DNA from: an uncultured Bacteroidia bacterium
Lineage (GTDB): Bacteria; Bacteroidota; Bacteroidia; Bacteroidales; UBA932
NCBI GenBank assembly: GCA_902774155.1
Contig: CACYHF010000002.1
Span: forward strand, 1-64,000
DNA: 64,000 nt
Reading direction: 5' to 3'
Shown here: one piece after another, positions 36,238-45,571 of the stretch
How positions within the stretch are numbered: position 1 is the first letter of the stretch
Layout of the letters: every line of letters begins with the position of its first letter
The notes under the pieces: generated by a model
Seen by the model: the letters and a program-made list of their open reading frames with translations, nothing else
The model's database searches: none
Told to the model about the DNA's origin: nothing
Made by a program: the position numbers and the translations under genes

Positions 36238-36897
36238 ATGAACACAAAGCAAAACTTCGTCATTACCGTCAGCCGTGAACTGGGTTCCGGCGGACGCACC
36301 ATCGGCCGCAAACTGGCCGCCCAACTGCAAGTCCGTTACAGCGACAAAAACCTCATCGAGGGTCTCATGGAGAAGTTTAAACTCTCCTCCTACGAAATCG
36401 AGCGCATCAAAGGAAAGAAGCAGAACTGGTTGTCGGATCTGCTGGAAGTGGTGGCGCCCGTCCCCAATTCCGGTTCGTATATCGGCTTCGAGCCCCGGCG
36501 TGGAGACGACTGGAACGGCCAGGGTATCAAGGCCGATGATATTGTGGGGGCAGAGGCCCAGATCCTGCACGGCATCGCTGCTGAAGGTTCCTGCGTCATT
36601 GCCGGCCGTTCGGCCTTCTTTGTGCTGAAAGACCATCCCAACAAACTGAATATCTTCATTCAGGCTCCGCTGGAAAAACGCGTGCAGCGGGTGATGGAGA
36701 AGCAGTCCATGACAGAGGAAGAAGCCCGCGAAGTGATTGCTTCCGTGGACAAATCCCGGGACACCTTTGTGCAGCGCTATGCCGGTGTAAGCCGTTACGA
36801 CGCCCGCAATTATGACCTTGTCCTGAACGTAGGTGACCTGACAGACGACGAAGCTGTAGCCTGTATCCTCAAGTATATCAAGTACTCCGACAAGTAG
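36238..36897 (+). CDS. Cytidylate kinase-like family protein
   Basis: This 219-residue protein starts MNTKQNFVITVSRELGSGGRTIGRKLAAQL, which has the GSGGRxIG P-loop-like motif of the cytidylate kinase-like family (Cytidylate_kin2). The later CVIAGRSAFFVLKDHPN and IFIQAPLEKRVQRVMEK are shared with that family. These proteins are related to CMP kinase but their substrate has not been settled. A separate, true cmk is not seen in the window. The next gene, a Tyr-phosphatase-like protein, starts 4 nt later. Confidence 0.85.
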   Translation: MNTKQNFVITVSRELGSGGRTIGRKLAAQLQVRYSDKNLIEGLMEKFKLSSYEIERIKGKKQNWLSDLLEVVAPVPNSGSYIGFEPRRGDDWNGQGIKADDIVGAEAQILHGIAAEGSCVIAGRSAFFVLKDHPNKLNIFIQAPLEKRVQRVMEKQSMTEEEAREVIASVDKSRDTFVQRYAGVSRYDARNYDLVLNVGDLTDDEAVACILKYIKYSDK

Positions 36898-36901
36898 CGG
36901 T

Positions 36902-37693
36902 TTGCTGTTCGAGGGAATCATCAATGCCCGTGATCTGGGCGGTATCCGGATTGGCGACAAGACGGTGCGCAAGGGCTTGCTCCTGCGCACCGCCCATTTG
37001 AACCAGGCTACGGATGAAGATATCCGACGTCTGCAGGAGGAATACCACCTGAAGAAGATATTCGACTTCCGGACCTTGCAGGAAGGGGCTCTTCAACCGG
37101 ACCGGGAGGTTCCCGGTGCCTTGCACTATTCACTGCCCACCCTGGATGTGGCGGAGGAACAGAAGAGCGGCAAGGCCATCCCGGACGAAATGTGGATAGA
37201 CCTGTCCAAACACATCGTACGCCTCTCCTTCATGAAAATATTCCAGGAGAAGGGAAGGCAGTTGTATCCCTCCCTGGTCATGAGTGAATTCTCCCAACTG
37301 CAGTATGCTTCCTTCCTCAACCTGATTCTGGAAACGGAGGATGGGGCCGTGCTCTGGCATTGCTCCCAGGGAAAAGACCGGACTGGCATAGGCGCCGCGT
37401 ACATCCTGGCCATCCTGGGCGCGGACCGGGAAACCATCGTCCGGGATTTTGCCCGTTCCAACGAGATTTACCTGCCTCTGGTTGAGAAATTTATCGCCAA
37501 GGTTCGGGACGCCGGCGGGGGAGAGGATGAGGAAGATACGGTACGCGCTTTCATGGGCGTAAGCGTGAGAAACTTCAACCGGGCACTGGATATGATTGAA
37601 GCCCGCTGGGGCTCCATCCTGCATTATCTGGAAGACACCATGGAGGTGAGACCGGAGGATGTGAAGCGTTTCCGCGAGCGATATCTGGTTTAG
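36902..37693 (+). CDS. Tyrosine/dual-specificity protein phosphatase-like
   Basis: This 263-residue protein has the N-terminal NARDLGGIRIGDK motif of the bacterial Tyr-phosphatase 3 group and the active-site loop WHCSQGKDRTGIGAAY, with catalytic Cys and Arg in the HCxxGKDR form. It would remove phosphate from protein Tyr/Ser or from lipids. There is no ATG; the TTG at 36902, 4 nt after the kinase-like gene, is the best start since the RDLGG motif begins eight residues later. Its end overlaps the convergent AddB-like gene by 4 nt. Confidence 0.87.
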   Translation: MLFEGIINARDLGGIRIGDKTVRKGLLLRTAHLNQATDEDIRRLQEEYHLKKIFDFRTLQEGALQPDREVPGALHYSLPTLDVAEEQKSGKAIPDEMWIDLSKHIVRLSFMKIFQEKGRQLYPSLVMSEFSQLQYASFLNLILETEDGAVLWHCSQGKDRTGIGAAYILAILGADRETIVRDFARSNEIYLPLVEKFIAKVRDAGGGEDEEDTVRAFMGVSVRNFNRALDMIEARWGSILHYLEDTMEVRPEDVKRFRERYLV

Positions 37694-40506
37694 CGTCCGC
37701 AGATACTCTTGAAATCACAGATGGCGCAGGTATTCCGGTCCTGCGTACGCCGGAACGGAACGGCGGGGTCTGTCATCTCTTCCAGCATTTCTTTGAGTCT
37801 TTCCCGCATCAGACGGGTGAATTCGGGGCTTTCCGGTACTTCCGGAAGGCCTCCGGTGTATAAACGGCCGGTGCTGTAGATGGTGTTCACCACGCGCTGG
37901 TCCCGCAGGGAGGGATCGGCGTGGGCAAAAAGGCCGTAAACAAACAGTTGCAAGGCAATTTTGGGCCGACCGCTGTTGGACGGGCCGAAAAGCTTGTCTA
38001 CCACGGCGGCGGCGTTGCTGTCCGTGATGAGGATGTCCTCGTCCTCCACCTTGCCGGTTTTGTAGTCCACAATCCGCAACTCTCCGCTGCGATAACTGTC
38101 CATCCGGTCCACATAACCCATAATGCGGAAGCCCTCGAAGCGGGTTTCCCGGTATTGTTCCAAGCCGATGATGCGGAAGCCCTCCGAACCGGCTTCCGAC
38201 AGGAGCTGTACATCGTGCCGGAGCGTGGCGCGGACATAGTCCAGCAGCACTTCCTCCAGTACCAGATTCCGCCCGCTCACTTCCAGGCTATGCAACTGTT
38301 CCAGGACGCCTTCGCGGATAAGTTGGCGCAGCTTCTTCTCGTCTTTCAGTAGCGCCTGCAAATGGGCCGGTGTTACGAGCGGTAGCTCATACAGCTTTTG
38401 AAGCACCCCGTGAAAAACCCGCCCCAGCATGCCGGCATCCAGGGATTCGGCCACCTCGTCCTCCGTCTTCAGGCGCTGGACAAACTTGTAGTAGAAACGC
38501 GCCGGACAATACAGGTAACTCTGGAGCGTGGAGGCCGATAAAGCCCCTTCGCGGATGGCCTGGATATCGGCCTCCGTCTTGGGAATGCTGTCTTCCACCA
38601 CAATGGGATGCATCTGGGCCGTGGCCACGAGGCGTTCGATGGGCCAGTGGAAATGGTACTGGAGCTGTTTGACGTAGCGGCTTTCTTCCCCAGTTTTCAG
38701 CCCTTCCGTCCGGCTGTCGTAAAGCAGCCATACCCGTTCCGGGCGCTGGATCATCCGGTAGAAATAGTACGCCCAAACGGCGTCCTGATATTCATAGGTG
38801 GGCAGGCCGAAGCCTTTGCGCAGTTCCGGCGGGATGAATGAAGGGTTGAAACTCTTCCGGGGAAAACTGCCTTCGTTGGCGCTGAGGATCACCAGATGGC
38901 GGAAGTCCAGCGCGCGCGTTTCCAGCGGCCCCATTACCTGAAGACCTTGCAGGGGTTCGCCGCGGAACGGGACCGAAATCCCTTCCAGGATGCGCTCCAG
39001 CAGGCGCAGGTGCGTAGCCGGCAGCACGTCCAGGTCTATGTCCTGCAGGATGTTCAGCTGCGTATGGCAACGCTTGGCGAAGTCCAGCTCCAGCAGCAGT
39101 TCGCCCCTGGCGCTGAGCGTGCGGCCCACCAGGGCCACCACATCGGCGAAATAGCGTTCCACCGCGTGGTTCTGCGCGGCCGATGCCGCCTGGTTGTCCA
39201 TAATCACCGGTTGGAACAGCAGATCCAGCGCCGGTCCTCCCCGAAGATCGTCCAGGGGAATGAAGTACTGGACCTGGGCTTTTACCCGTGTCACGATCTG
39301 CATCTCTTCTTCCGACAGAATCTCGCGCAGGAGGCCGCAGGACAGCAATTCCCGCACAGGCCGATGGTACAGGTACCAGCCTTCGGGTCGATGCCGCATC
39401 TGCAGTTGCATCTGCCCCAAGGCCTGCAGCAGGGTGAAAACACCACTGTCGGCCATGGGATAGCCCATGGTCACGTTCACCGATTCCTGCTCCGGCGGCA
39501 AGGCGTTCAGCAGCGGCAGCAGCAGGTTCTCTTCCGGCAGCACGAAAGCCGTTTCTACCGGTTCCCCTGTAATCTGGGCCAGAATCTGCGGCGCCAGTTT
39601 GGTCTGCCCCACGGCCGAAGGTACGCTGATGACCGTAATCCGGGGCTTGCCCAGTCCGGCCGGATCGATGGGGAATGCCTGCGGGAATTCCGCCACGTTC
39701 TGCCGCATGAACAGCGAGGCTTTGTTGGCCGGGTCCCGGATTTCCTCGCTCACGAAATCCCAGACGAACTGCGCCAGGCCGGCATCCCGCATCCGCTTCA
39801 GGAGCAGGTGCTCGCAGGCCGTGAGCGCATTGAGCCCCACAAAGACGTATCGGTCCGCTTCCGGGAATACGGGGGACAGGATGTCCGCCACCGGGGTGCC
39901 GGATTGCATCCGCTCCGCCAGGTTCCGGTACACCAGGCCTTCATAGGCCAGGCCTTTTTCCGCCAGGCGCTCCCGGAAGCGTTCGTACAGCGGATAAAGC
40001 AGGTTCCAAAGCCTAAGGAAGCGGCTCTTGATGGTACTCTCTTTTCCGTCCCGGAAATGGAGGAGAAAATGCTCGATGGCTTCGCGCTGGTTATCGCTCA
40101 GGTAGTCGAAGCTGTCCTGCAGGGCTTTGAAATCGCCCACGTTTTGCAGCAGGGCCCGCGCGTCCACCCGGTATTTGTCCATATCGTCGAAATCGGCCAG
40201 CAGCACATCTCCCCAGAAGACGAATTCGTCCAGGGGCTCCGCGGCGGGATTCAGTTCCTTGTAGCAGGTGTACAGTTCCAGCAACAGGCGCAGGCGGTCC
40301 GTAACTTCCACGCCCGAGAGGGCGCAGAAAAAGTCACGGATGGTGTACAGGGGCGGAACCAGCAGGGGAGTACCGCCTTTTACGGCTTCTCCCAGGTATT
40401 TGCGGAAGAAGACCATCGACCTCCGGTTGGGGAAGACGAAGCAGGTACGCTGGATGTCCCCGGCCGCGTAATAATGCGCGGCTACCTGTTGCAGGAAAGG
40501 CGTCAT
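37690..40506 (-). CDS. AddB-like PD-(D/E)XK nuclease family protein
   Basis: This 938-residue protein matches the Bacteroidales AddB-like group of double-strand break processing nucleases. The C-terminal nuclease domain (about residue 680 on) shows LYCPARFYYKF, then the GYVDRMD and RIVDYKTGK motifs of the PD-(D/E)XK site, and CAICDFKSIC, which with the first Cys would bind an iron-sulfur cluster. The N-terminal half is helicase-like but has FVFPNRRSMVFF where Walker A would stand, so it is probably not an ATPase. No AddA/UvrD-type partner is adjacent. Its ATG overlaps the S9 peptidase stop by 4 nt. Confidence 0.85.
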   Translation of the reverse strand: MTPFLQQVAAHYYAAGDIQRTCFVFPNRRSMVFFRKYLGEAVKGGTPLLVPPLYTIRDFFCALSGVEVTDRLRLLLELYTCYKELNPAAEPLDEFVFWGDVLLADFDDMDKYRVDARALLQNVGDFKALQDSFDYLSDNQREAIEHFLLHFRDGKESTIKSRFLRLWNLLYPLYERFRERLAEKGLAYEGLVYRNLAERMQSGTPVADILSPVFPEADRYVFVGLNALTACEHLLLKRMRDAGLAQFVWDFVSEEIRDPANKASLFMRQNVAEFPQAFPIDPAGLGKPRITVISVPSAVGQTKLAPQILAQITGEPVETAFVLPEENLLLPLLNALPPEQESVNVTMGYPMADSGVFTLLQALGQMQLQMRHRPEGWYLYHRPVRELLSCGLLREILSEEEMQIVTRVKAQVQYFIPLDDLRGGPALDLLFQPVIMDNQAASAAQNHAVERYFADVVALVGRTLSARGELLLELDFAKRCHTQLNILQDIDLDVLPATHLRLLERILEGISVPFRGEPLQGLQVMGPLETRALDFRHLVILSANEGSFPRKSFNPSFIPPELRKGFGLPTYEYQDAVWAYYFYRMIQRPERVWLLYDSRTEGLKTGEESRYVKQLQYHFHWPIERLVATAQMHPIVVEDSIPKTEADIQAIREGALSASTLQSYLYCPARFYYKFVQRLKTEDEVAESLDAGMLGRVFHGVLQKLYELPLVTPAHLQALLKDEKKLRQLIREGVLEQLHSLEVSGRNLVLEEVLLDYVRATLRHDVQLLSEAGSEGFRIIGLEQYRETRFEGFRIMGYVDRMDSYRSGELRIVDYKTGKVEDEDILITDSNAAAVVDKLFGPSNSGRPKIALQLFVYGLFAHADPSLRDQRVVNTIYSTGRLYTGGLPEVPESPEFTRLMRERLKEMLEEMTDPAVPFRRTQDRNTCAICDFKSICGR

Positions 40507-43223
40507 TGGGCGTTTTCGTAGCCGAAGTAACGGTCTTTCTTAAGGGAAGGCACGCCGTCGCGCATCCAGGCGGGTTCGGGTTCTCCCTTCAGATAATAGT
40601 CGAAGAACTGCTGCAGGCGGATGGTAAGGTCTTTGCGGTTGCGGCGTTCCTTCAAGTTATGGGCTTCGTTGTTATACTCCAGCAGCCAGGCCGGTTTGCC
40701 CAGACGCCTGAGCCCCATGAACATCTCGATGCCCTGGTACCACGGAACGGCGCCATCGGCATCATTGTGCATAATCAGGACGGGCGTGGTCACGTTGCGC
40801 AGCTTGAACAGCGGGGAATTCTCCATATAGAGCTCGATGCCGTCCCACAGCGGGCGGCCGATGCGGCTCTGTCCCTGTTCGTACTGACCCTGCCGGCTGC
40901 TGCCGCTTTCCCAACGGATGCCGCCGTAGGCCGATGTCATATTGCTCACCGGGGCGCCGGCGCCGGCACACTTGAACATGCCGGTGCGGGTGATGAGGTA
41001 GGCCACCTGGTAGCCGCCCCAGCTCTGACCCTGGATGGCCATATTGTCCTTGTCCACCCAAGGGAAGCGGGTGAGGGATTCGGCTCCGCTCACGATGCAG
41101 TTCACAGCACTTTCTCCGGGCATGCCGGCGTTGTACACGATATCCGGTACAAACACCAGGTAGCCGCGGGAAACATAGAAGGTGATGTTGATGATGGACC
41201 AGCTGGGCTGTACGGCGATATTCCTGTACAGGGTTTCGGAATTCTTCTCATAGAAGTAGATGAGCATAGGATACTTCTTGTTGGGATCGAAGTCTTCCGG
41301 TTTGTACAGGAGACCGTCCAGCGCAGTGCCGTCGTAGGCGTTCCAATGATAAAGCTCCACCGTTCCCCAGTTGTAGTCCTTCTGCTGGGGGTTGATGGCC
41401 GACAGTTTCTGTTCGGCCTTCCCCAGGTTGGGATTGTAGTAGACATCCATCTGCGTCTGGAAATTGCCCTTCTGGTAGGTGAATACCGGGGCCTTGGCGG
41501 CCTTCTGGAAACCGGTCCAGCTGTATCCGCCTTTTTCCAGCGTCTTGAATGTCTTGGCCGGATTCCCCACCTGCAGGCAGGCCAGGCCGTTCTCCTTGCT
41601 GGCATTGTCGAACAGGCTCAGGTAAATGGTTTCCGAAGGGCGGATATGCCGCTGTTCTTCGCGGTCCAGGGTGTTGATGTAGCGGTAGGTGATCCCCTTC
41701 TCCTCCCCATTGGTGAGCCGCACGGGTTCGCTGCCGTCCACCGGCGCTTTCCAGATGTCATAACGGTCGTAGACCAGTACGGCATTCTCTCCTTCCATCC
41801 AGCCGGCCATGCCGTAAGGGTCCTTGAGCATGGGGTGGTCGTCCTCCTGGTTCCAGCAGGACAGGCCGGGCGCCAGCGTGCGCTCCTGGGCGGCGGCAAT
41901 GTCATAGACCTTCCAGCAATGGGCGGGCAAATCCCACCAGGTAACGTACTGGGCCAGCGGGGACAGGGCTACCCGGCTCAGTTGGCCCTGGGCTACGGGA
42001 ACCTCTCCACCAGGACCCACTACACTCACGGCTACCGTATTCTGGTAGTTCCACTGGGTTTCCACCGGATCCACGATGCGCACCTTCAGGTCATAGGGAC
42101 CGTCTCCCCGGTTGCCCTGGTTATAGCGTACCAGGCGGGTGTCGTTGAGCAGGCCCTGGCCCAGGCGCACAGGGAAGGTATAGGCGGCATCGGCCTTCAG
42201 ATTGACTTTCTGCATGGGCGGGAGCTGGGGCGCATTCCAGTTCCAGATGTCCAATCCGGGCAGTTCGAAGGGCACCAGGCTGGTGTCTTTGGGCGGGGTG
42301 AATTCCTGCACGCCCACGTAGATGCGCTCTCCGTTGTGGCTATAGGAATAAGAGCTGTTCTCCGTGATGCCCCAGCCTTCCGGGAGGGTTCCCAGGCCTT
42401 CCAGTCTTTGGGTTTTTCCGCCCGCATACTCATAGAGTTCGGCGTGTTTGCTGCCGGAGCTCACGGTATCACGCGCCACCAGGAAGAGGGCCTTGGTGCC
42501 GCTTTCATCGAAATGCGGAACCGCGTGCCAGGTGACGGTGTCCGTGAAGAACGTGGCGCCATCGGCCAGGGTGTAAAAGCCGGTTACATAACCCTTTTTG
42601 CCGGTTTTGCGCACCAGGCCGATTTGCTGGCCGTCCCGGGACACTTCGTATTTTTCTATATGCTGCAGGGTGTCCATACGGGCATCGACCCAATGGTATA
42701 CCAAGAGCGGATTGCCCAGCTGCTCTTTCTTCTTGCGGTCCTTGGCGGGCATGACGGCCGATGTGTCCGTGGTGCTGAAGGCAAAGCCGTCCAGGGCGTG
42801 CCGGCCCATCTTGAAGTCCTTGACCTTGGGGAACTTGGTCACGGAACCGGTGGTAAGGTTGATCACGGCCAGGGAGTCCTTGGGCATCTGGTCGGGTTTT
42901 TTCTTGTCGATCTTGGCCCGGCGGGTTTTCTGGAACTCCGGCTTGATCAGGCACACCGCAAATTTCTCATTATCCGCGATGCGTGCCCTGTATCCGCGCG
43001 GGATTACTACCTCGCGTCCTTTTTTGCCCATCACTTTCAGGTACAGCGTACCGTCCCCTTCCTGGGGATTCACCTCATAACTCACCACGTTTCCGGCGGG
43101 CGAAATGTTCACGTTGGCAACGGCTTGCCAACTGTCGTACACACTGTGGTCCAAGGGTTTTTTCTGGGCCTGCAGGGGGAGGACAAACGCCAGCAGGACA
43201 GGGAGAAGGAAGTACTTTCTCAT
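40503..43223 (-). CDS. S9-family prolyl oligopeptidase-like serine peptidase
   Basis: This 906-residue exported peptidase has a signal peptide (MRKYFLLPVLLAFVLPLQAQ), a beta-propeller region, and a C-terminal alpha/beta-hydrolase domain. The nucleophile is in IQGQSWGGYQVAYL, the Asp in HNDADGAVPW and the His in NNEAHNLKE. Such enzymes cut short peptides, often after Pro or Ala; the location is probably periplasmic. It is the first gene of the unit with the AddB-like gene, a pairing with no obvious functional link. Confidence 0.94.
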   Translation of the reverse strand: MRKYFLLPVLLAFVLPLQAQKKPLDHSVYDSWQAVANVNISPAGNVVSYEVNPQEGDGTLYLKVMGKKGREVVIPRGYRARIADNEKFAVCLIKPEFQKTRRAKIDKKKPDQMPKDSLAVINLTTGSVTKFPKVKDFKMGRHALDGFAFSTTDTSAVMPAKDRKKKEQLGNPLLVYHWVDARMDTLQHIEKYEVSRDGQQIGLVRKTGKKGYVTGFYTLADGATFFTDTVTWHAVPHFDESGTKALFLVARDTVSSGSKHAELYEYAGGKTQRLEGLGTLPEGWGITENSSYSYSHNGERIYVGVQEFTPPKDTSLVPFELPGLDIWNWNAPQLPPMQKVNLKADAAYTFPVRLGQGLLNDTRLVRYNQGNRGDGPYDLKVRIVDPVETQWNYQNTVAVSVVGPGGEVPVAQGQLSRVALSPLAQYVTWWDLPAHCWKVYDIAAAQERTLAPGLSCWNQEDDHPMLKDPYGMAGWMEGENAVLVYDRYDIWKAPVDGSEPVRLTNGEEKGITYRYINTLDREEQRHIRPSETIYLSLFDNASKENGLACLQVGNPAKTFKTLEKGGYSWTGFQKAAKAPVFTYQKGNFQTQMDVYYNPNLGKAEQKLSAINPQQKDYNWGTVELYHWNAYDGTALDGLLYKPEDFDPNKKYPMLIYFYEKNSETLYRNIAVQPSWSIINITFYVSRGYLVFVPDIVYNAGMPGESAVNCIVSGAESLTRFPWVDKDNMAIQGQSWGGYQVAYLITRTGMFKCAGAGAPVSNMTSAYGGIRWESGSSRQGQYEQGQSRIGRPLWDGIELYMENSPLFKLRNVTTPVLIMHNDADGAVPWYQGIEMFMGLRRLGKPAWLLEYNNEAHNLKERRNRKDLTIRLQQFFDYYLKGEPEPAWMRDGVPSLKKDRYFGYENAQ

Positions 43224-43270
43224 ATAGAATTCATTTTCCTGCTAAATTAGTAAAAATTCCGAAAATTACC

Positions 43271-43278
43271 TATATTTG
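43271..43278 (+). promoter_or_regulatory. -7 box TATATTTG for the reversed rubrerythrin
   Basis: TATATTTG lies 38 nt upstream of the ATG at 43317 in the gap divergent from the S9 peptidase. Confidence 0.6.
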
Positions 43279-43316
43279 TAAGGTTTAGACACAACAACAC
43301 TAAAAAGGAATAACTT

Positions 43317-43871
43317 ATGAAAAAGAAATTCAGATGCCTCGTTTGCGGATATGTCCACGAAGGTAACAATCCCCCGGCAGAATGCCCCGTGTGCCATGCC
43401 AAGGCCGAAAAATTCGTAGAAATCAAAGAAGGTGGTGACAAGCCCCAGTATGCCGCAGAGCACGTGCTGGGCGTAGCCAAGGGCTGTGACCCGGAAATCT
43501 GGGCCGGCCTGGAGGATCACTTCAAGGGCGAGTGCTCGGAGGTGGGTATGTATTTGGCCATGTCCCGCCAAGCCGACAGAGAGGGTTATCCGGAAATTGC
43601 CGAAGCCTTCAAGCGCTACGCTTTTGAAGAGGCCGATCATGCCGCCCGTATTGCCGAATTGCTCGGTGAAGTCGTATGGGACACCAAGACCAACCTTAAG
43701 AAACGTTACGAGGCTGAAGAAGGCGCCTGCGAAGGCAAGTTCCTCATCGCCAAACGCGCCAAGGAGCTGGGTTACGACGCCATCCACGACACTGTCCACG
43801 AAATGGCCCGCGACGAAGCCCGCCACGGGGCAGGTTTCCTGGGTCTGTACAAACGTTATTTCGGAAAATAA
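43317..43871 (+). CDS. Reversed rubrerythrin (peroxide-reducing)
   Basis: This 184-residue protein has an N-terminal rubredoxin domain (CLVCGY and CPVCH, four Cys for one iron) followed by a ferritin-like diiron four-helix domain with ligands in [28 protein letters not shown] and DEARHGAGF. This order is the reverse of classical rubrerythrin and defines the reversed group that reduces hydrogen peroxide with NADH-derived electrons in anaerobes. It points to an anaerobic or microaerobic life. Single-gene unit. Confidence 0.93.
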   Translation: MKKKFRCLVCGYVHEGNNPPAECPVCHAKAEKFVEIKEGGDKPQYAAEHVLGVAKGCDPEIWAGLEDHFKGECSEVGMYLAMSRQADREGYPEIAEAFKRYAFEEADHAARIAELLGEVVWDTKTNLKKRYEAEEGACEGKFLIAKRAKELGYDAIHDTVHEMARDEARHGAGFLGLYKRYFGK

Positions 43872-43890
43872 TCCCTGAAAACGGGATCTT

Positions 43891-45516
43891 CTATTGGTAA
43901 AGGTGGCGTTTTACGCTGCCTTTTGCCGTTCTTTCAAAGGGTACATCCACTAACTCCACGCGGAATACCTGGCTGAAGCGGGGCAGGTGGACGTTGCTCT
44001 TGTTGCGGATGTCTTCGGCCAGAGCAGCGATGGCTTGGTCGTCGTCGCCCGCTACGGCTCCGGCACGGGGATACACCAGGGCGGTGATTTTCCCGTCGCG
44101 GTCCAGCACCAGCGATTCTTCCACCAGAGGGTGGCGGTTCACGACCTGTTCCACCTCTTCCGGATAGATGTTCTGGCCGGATGCACTCAGGATGAGAGAC
44201 TTGATGCGCCCGCGGATGAAGAGGTTACCGGCCTCGTCCATTACGCCCAGGTCTCCGGTGCGGAACCAGCCGTCGGCGGTGCGGCACTTGGCATCGGCCT
44301 CCGGATTCTTATAATAGCCGGAGAAGAGATTGGGCCCCAGGGTCTGGATTTCACCGGGGATGCGGTCCGGTTCCGGGGATTCGATGCGCACCTGGTGTAC
44401 GGGCTTGCCGCAAGAGCCGGGCGCATAGTCTTCCGGCCGTTCATAGGCCAGCAGCGGACAGGCTTCCGTCATTCCGTACCCTACGGCATAGGGGAGCTCA
44501 ATTTTCTTGAACACGCTCTCTACTTTCCAGCTGAAGGGGGCTCCACCCACGATAATGGTGTGCAGGTTTCCGCCAAACGCCGCCAGCACTTTTTTCCCCA
44601 CGGATTTGTAGAAGGAAGTACGGAGCCCGGGTACCGTGCGCAATGCTTTGGCTGCGCGGGTGTTCAACTGGGGACGGATGAGGTTCACATAGACCTTCTC
44701 CATAATCAGGGGTACCGTAATCATCAGGTACGGTTTCACTTCCGACATAGACTGGACCAGCAGCGAAGGGGAGGGAACCTTCCCCAGGAAATAGATGGTG
44801 AAGCCGGTGCAGCAGGGATAGACGAATTCCACCACCAGGCCGTAAATATGGGCCAGGGGCAGCATGGAAACCAGGGTTTCCGGCGCGTTGTAGATTTTGT
44901 GCTGCAGGTATTCTACGATGTCCGACATGGCCCCGTAGCTGAGCATAACGCCCTTGGGGTCTCCGGAGGTGCCGGAAGTGTAATTGATGATGGCAATGGA
45001 CTCCGGATTGTCCGGATAGTGGACGTGGCCGGTGTCGAAACCGTCCGGATAGCATTCCCGGAACAGTTGTTCGCGGTCTTCCCAGGCCGATGACAGGCGC
45101 TCATCCATGCTGAAGAGCAACTGGTCTTCCTTTGCATCCAGTACGCCGCGCAGTTGAGGCAGTTCCTGGCGGCTCAGCTGTTTCCAGATATCGGCATCGG
45201 CTATGAGCATTACGCTGTCCGAGTGACGGATCAGTTGCGCCGTCCCTTCCGGCGTGTAATTGGGGAGGATGGGGACGATGACGGCTTCGTAGGTGTTCAC
45301 TGCCAGGAAGCAGATGGCCCAGCGGGCCGAATTCTTGGCGCAGAGGGCAATCTTGTCCCCTTTGCGGATGCCGGCGGCCTGGAAGAATATGTGGAACTGC
45401 TCGATGGCGGCGGCCACCTCTGCGTATGTATAGGCCTTTCCGCCATAGTCGCACAGGGCAGGCTTGTCGGCGCGAAGGCGCATCTGTTCTTCCAGCTTCT
45501 TCAGGTATGATTTCAT
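43891..45516 (-). CDS. AMP-dependent acyl-CoA synthetase/ligase
   Basis: This 541-residue member of the ANL superfamily activates a carboxylic acid, probably a long-chain fatty acid, with ATP and CoA. It shows the P-loop-like motif INYTSGTSGDPKGV, AVGYGMTEACPLLAYE, and the hinge DGWFRTGDLG with a C-terminal catalytic Lys region ERTAKGSVKRHLY. The ATG at 45516 gives MKSYLKKLEEQM, and 45591 was rejected because that extension overlaps the promoter and start of cardiolipin synthase. Substrate length is not predictable here. Confidence 0.92.
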   Translation of the reverse strand: MKSYLKKLEEQMRLRADKPALCDYGGKAYTYAEVAAAIEQFHIFFQAAGIRKGDKIALCAKNSARWAICFLAVNTYEAVIVPILPNYTPEGTAQLIRHSDSVMLIADADIWKQLSRQELPQLRGVLDAKEDQLLFSMDERLSSAWEDREQLFRECYPDGFDTGHVHYPDNPESIAIINYTSGTSGDPKGVMLSYGAMSDIVEYLQHKIYNAPETLVSMLPLAHIYGLVVEFVYPCCTGFTIYFLGKVPSPSLLVQSMSEVKPYLMITVPLIMEKVYVNLIRPQLNTRAAKALRTVPGLRTSFYKSVGKKVLAAFGGNLHTIIVGGAPFSWKVESVFKKIELPYAVGYGMTEACPLLAYERPEDYAPGSCGKPVHQVRIESPEPDRIPGEIQTLGPNLFSGYYKNPEADAKCRTADGWFRTGDLGVMDEAGNLFIRGRIKSLILSASGQNIYPEEVEQVVNRHPLVEESLVLDRDGKITALVYPRAGAVAGDDDQAIAALAEDIRNKSNVHLPRFSQVFRVELVDVPFERTAKGSVKRHLYQ

Positions 45517-45555
45517 CTCCGGTTTTTTGGGGGTGCAAACGTGCGAAATTTTTAT

Positions 45556-45563
45556 TAAATTTG
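45556..45563 (+). promoter_or_regulatory. -7 box TAAATTTG for cardiolipin synthase, 8 nt before the start
   Basis: TAAATTTG ends 8 nt before the ATG at 45572, so the leader would be only a few nucleotides long. Confidence 0.55.
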
Positions 45564-45571
45564 CAAGGATT

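Noticed and set aside
40506..43250. 914-codon forward ORF antisense to the S9 peptidase
   Set aside because: Shadow of the real gene: the minus strand has a signal peptide and full Ser-Asp-His motifs, while this frame is repetitive in Val/Gly/His with no domain.
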